A stretch of 64,000 nt of DNA, taken from contig NZ_JAVRHO010000003.1 of NCBI RefSeq assembly GCF_031846515.1, forward strand, positions 1 to 64,000, read 5' to 3'. This DNA comes from Autumnicola lenta (lineage in GTDB: Bacteria; Bacteroidota; Bacteroidia; Flavobacteriales; Flavobacteriaceae). Below the pieces are notes generated by a model, which was not told the origin of the DNA, ran no database searches, and saw only the letters and a program-made list of their open reading frames with translations. Positions 62,677 to 64,000 of this stretch are shown here, one piece after another; the first letter of the stretch is position 1; each line of letters begins with the position of its first letter. The translations under genes and the position numbers were made by a program.

Positions 62677-63331
62677 GCAATTCTTTTTCGTAACTGGTGC
62701 TGACTGGTATATGTTCTTTTTCAATCTGAATGGCATTATTATCAATACATTCTATCTTGTTAAGATTGACAATATAAGAACGGTGGACTTTTTGAAAGAA
62801 ATCCGGTAGTTTAAGTTCAAGTTCTTTTAAGGTCATCAAGGTCAGGATTTTTCTTTTTTCCATGAAAATGGAAATATAATTTCCTTCAGATTTAAAAAAT
62901 TTAATTTCAGATAAATTAATTTTAATGAGTTTACTCCCTTCCTTAACAAAAATCCGTTCTTCTTGTTCCTTGTGTCGGGTAGGGAATGACTGAGCTTTTT
63001 GAAAACCCTTATAAAATCGGGAGTAATTAATAGGTTTTAAAAGGAAATCAACTATTTGATCATAATTATAAGATTCTGAAGCAAAGTCTTTATGCGAAGT
63101 AACCATTATCACCGGGATAGTGGAATCAAGAATATTGAGGATATCTTTACCAGTAATATCAGGCAGGTCAAAATCTAAAAATATCAGATCAAAACGAGAA
63201 CTATTAATAAGATTAATAGTTTCAAAACCTGAGGCTGCCATGCTAACACCTTCTATTCCTTTTGTCTTGCTACAAAAGTGCTGCAGTAAATCGCAAATTA
63301 AAGGATCATCATCAACAATTAGACACTTCAT
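62651..63331 (-). CDS. LytTR-family response regulator
   Basis: 226 aa. Receiver (1-120) with acidic pocket DDD near residues 7-9, phospho-acceptor Asp53 in LIFLDFDLPD, Thr/Ser in MVTSHKD and Lys in FLLKPINYS; then a LytTR DNA-binding domain (about 130-226, with IKFFKSEGNYISIF and KVHRSYIVNLNKI). Its end overlaps the kinase 3' end by 26 bp in convergent orientation. The two are plausible partners: kinase-receiver-HPt to this regulator. Targets are unknown. Confidence 0.93.
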   Translation of the reverse strand: MKCLIVDDDPLICDLLQHFCSKTKGIEGVSMAASGFETINLINSSRFDLIFLDFDLPDITGKDILNILDSTIPVIMVTSHKDFASESYNYDQIVDFLLKPINYSRFYKGFQKAQSFPTRHKEQEERIFVKEGSKLIKINLSEIKFFKSEGNYISIFMEKRKILTLMTLKELELKLPDFFQKVHRSYIVNLNKIECIDNNAIQIEKEHIPVSTSYEKELLKKIDLLN

Positions 63332-63442
63332 AGACTTATCAAATAAATGAATGGTTTCATCAACGAATATACCTAATTCATATAATAATAATTATTTGAA
63401 GGCTATGATTTCATATTATTGAGTTGCTAAAAACATCATCAA

Positions 63443-64000
63443 ATGAAGTTTAAACTACTTTTTTCTTCCATTGTATTTTTATTACTATTTGTTTCTGAGG
63501 GAAATTCTACTGAATTAAATGGTAAGGTCAACGAAACAGAGCCTAAAGGAGCCGATAATGTCGCCTATCAATGGGCATATCTGGCGCTTATGGCAACCGC
63601 TCATGATACTGATGTAAATAAACCACGGCCTACTGTTACATCAAGGTATCTCGGACTAATTTTTACTTCTATTTTCGATGCCTGGACTCGCTACGATGAA
63701 AAAGCCAGCCCTCTATATTTACAAGATGTGGAAAGGCGTCCTGAAACAGAAAGAAGACTTAGGAACAAGGAAATTGCTATAAGTTACGCTGCATATAGAG
63801 CTTTAGATACATATTATCCTTTTGATGGACAGGTGTTTCGGGACAAAATGCTGGAGTTAGGTTTGGATCCTGATAACACTTCCTTAGATCCAAATACTCC
63901 CGCGGGCATAGGAAATCTGGCTGCCAGGACTGTTATGGAAAGAAGGATGAGTGACGGATCAAATCAATTTGGCGAAGTGGAGGGATCAGATGGAACTCCC
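63443..64000 (+). CDS. Secreted vanadium-haloperoxidase-like (DUF6851-type) protein, partial
   Basis: First 186 codons of a gene running off the right edge. A signal peptide (about 1-21) is followed by QWAYLALMATAHDTDVNKPR and PTVTSRYLGLIFTSIFDAW, which match secreted proteins annotated as vanadium-dependent haloperoxidase family or DUF6851. The catalytic vanadate-binding region would be further C-terminal and is not in the window, so enzyme activity cannot be judged. Divergent from the LytTR regulator. Confidence 0.75.
   Translation, partial: MKFKLLFSSIVFLLLFVSEGNSTELNGKVNETEPKGADNVAYQWAYLALMATAHDTDVNKPRPTVTSRYLGLIFTSIFDAWTRYDEKASPLYLQDVERRPETERRLRNKEIAISYAAYRALDTYYPFDGQVFRDKMLELGLDPDNTSLDPNTPAGIGNLAARTVMERRMSDGSNQFGEVEGSDGTP

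Overview
The window is 64 kb of AT-rich chromosomal DNA from a Bacteroidota bacterium, most likely a member of the Flavobacteriaceae. Evidence for this is a SusC/SusD polysaccharide utilisation locus, the hemA-C-D-E-F-B gene order, TonB-dependent receptors with carboxypeptidase-like N-terminal domains, many TAnnTTTG promoter -7 elements just before genes, and few strong Shine-Dalgarno sites. A Gramella/Salegentibacter/Zunongwangia-like relative is a guess. I saw no rRNA, tRNA, CRISPR array, prophage or insertion sequence.

Left third (1-30 kb): housekeeping and metal metabolism. A truncated serine hydrolase, an alkyltransferase and a CNNM/CBS membrane protein are followed by a minus-strand heme operon, hemA-hemC-hemD-hemE-(DUF6973-like)-hemF-hemB, closed by a clear terminator near 3.7 kb. 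Divergent from hemA is an AraC-type regulator, then hemH, a MATE exporter, a ParE-type toxin-antitoxin pair and a HemJ-like oxidase. Together these encode nearly all steps from glutamyl-tRNA to heme; only hemL is missing here. Next come an orphan NtrY-like kinase, an enoyl-CoA hydratase, a radical SAM protein, an Fpg-family glycosylase, an HD protein, an acyltransferase, a bacilliredoxin and a J-domain protein. A metal-homeostasis block follows: a TonB receptor divergent from an MntR/DtxR-type regulator and a ZIP transporter, with a perfect palindromic operator candidate between them, then FeoA, FeoB and a tiny Cys-rich Feo partner.

Middle (29-34 kb): a SCO copper chaperone, the RseP site-2 protease and a DsbD-type thiol transporter. 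Several intergenic gaps here and to the left carry copies of a short repeated sequence (consensus GTCGAWAATTGSCATTTT) and a 30-bp palindrome family.

Right half (33.8-59.3 kb), all minus strand: two adjacent units that appear to work together. The upstream one is a SusC-SusD-surface glycan-binding protein-GH2-GH31-GH97-GH3-GH5(BACON) locus whose enzymes match xyloglucan backbone and side-chain cleavage. The downstream one (AraC regulator, L-fuconate dehydratase, 2-keto-3-deoxy-L-fuconate dehydrogenase, FAH-family hydrolase, lactonase, GH95 alpha-L-fucosidase, L-fucose dehydrogenase) would strip terminal fucose and oxidise it without phosphorylation to pyruvate and lactate. Together they look like a fucosylated-xyloglucan utilisation system with its own fucose catabolism.

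Right edge (60-64 kb): a hybrid histidine kinase (sensor-HisKA-REC-HPt) converging on a LytTR response regulator, which forms a plausible complete phosphorelay, and the start of a secreted vanadium-haloperoxidase-like protein.
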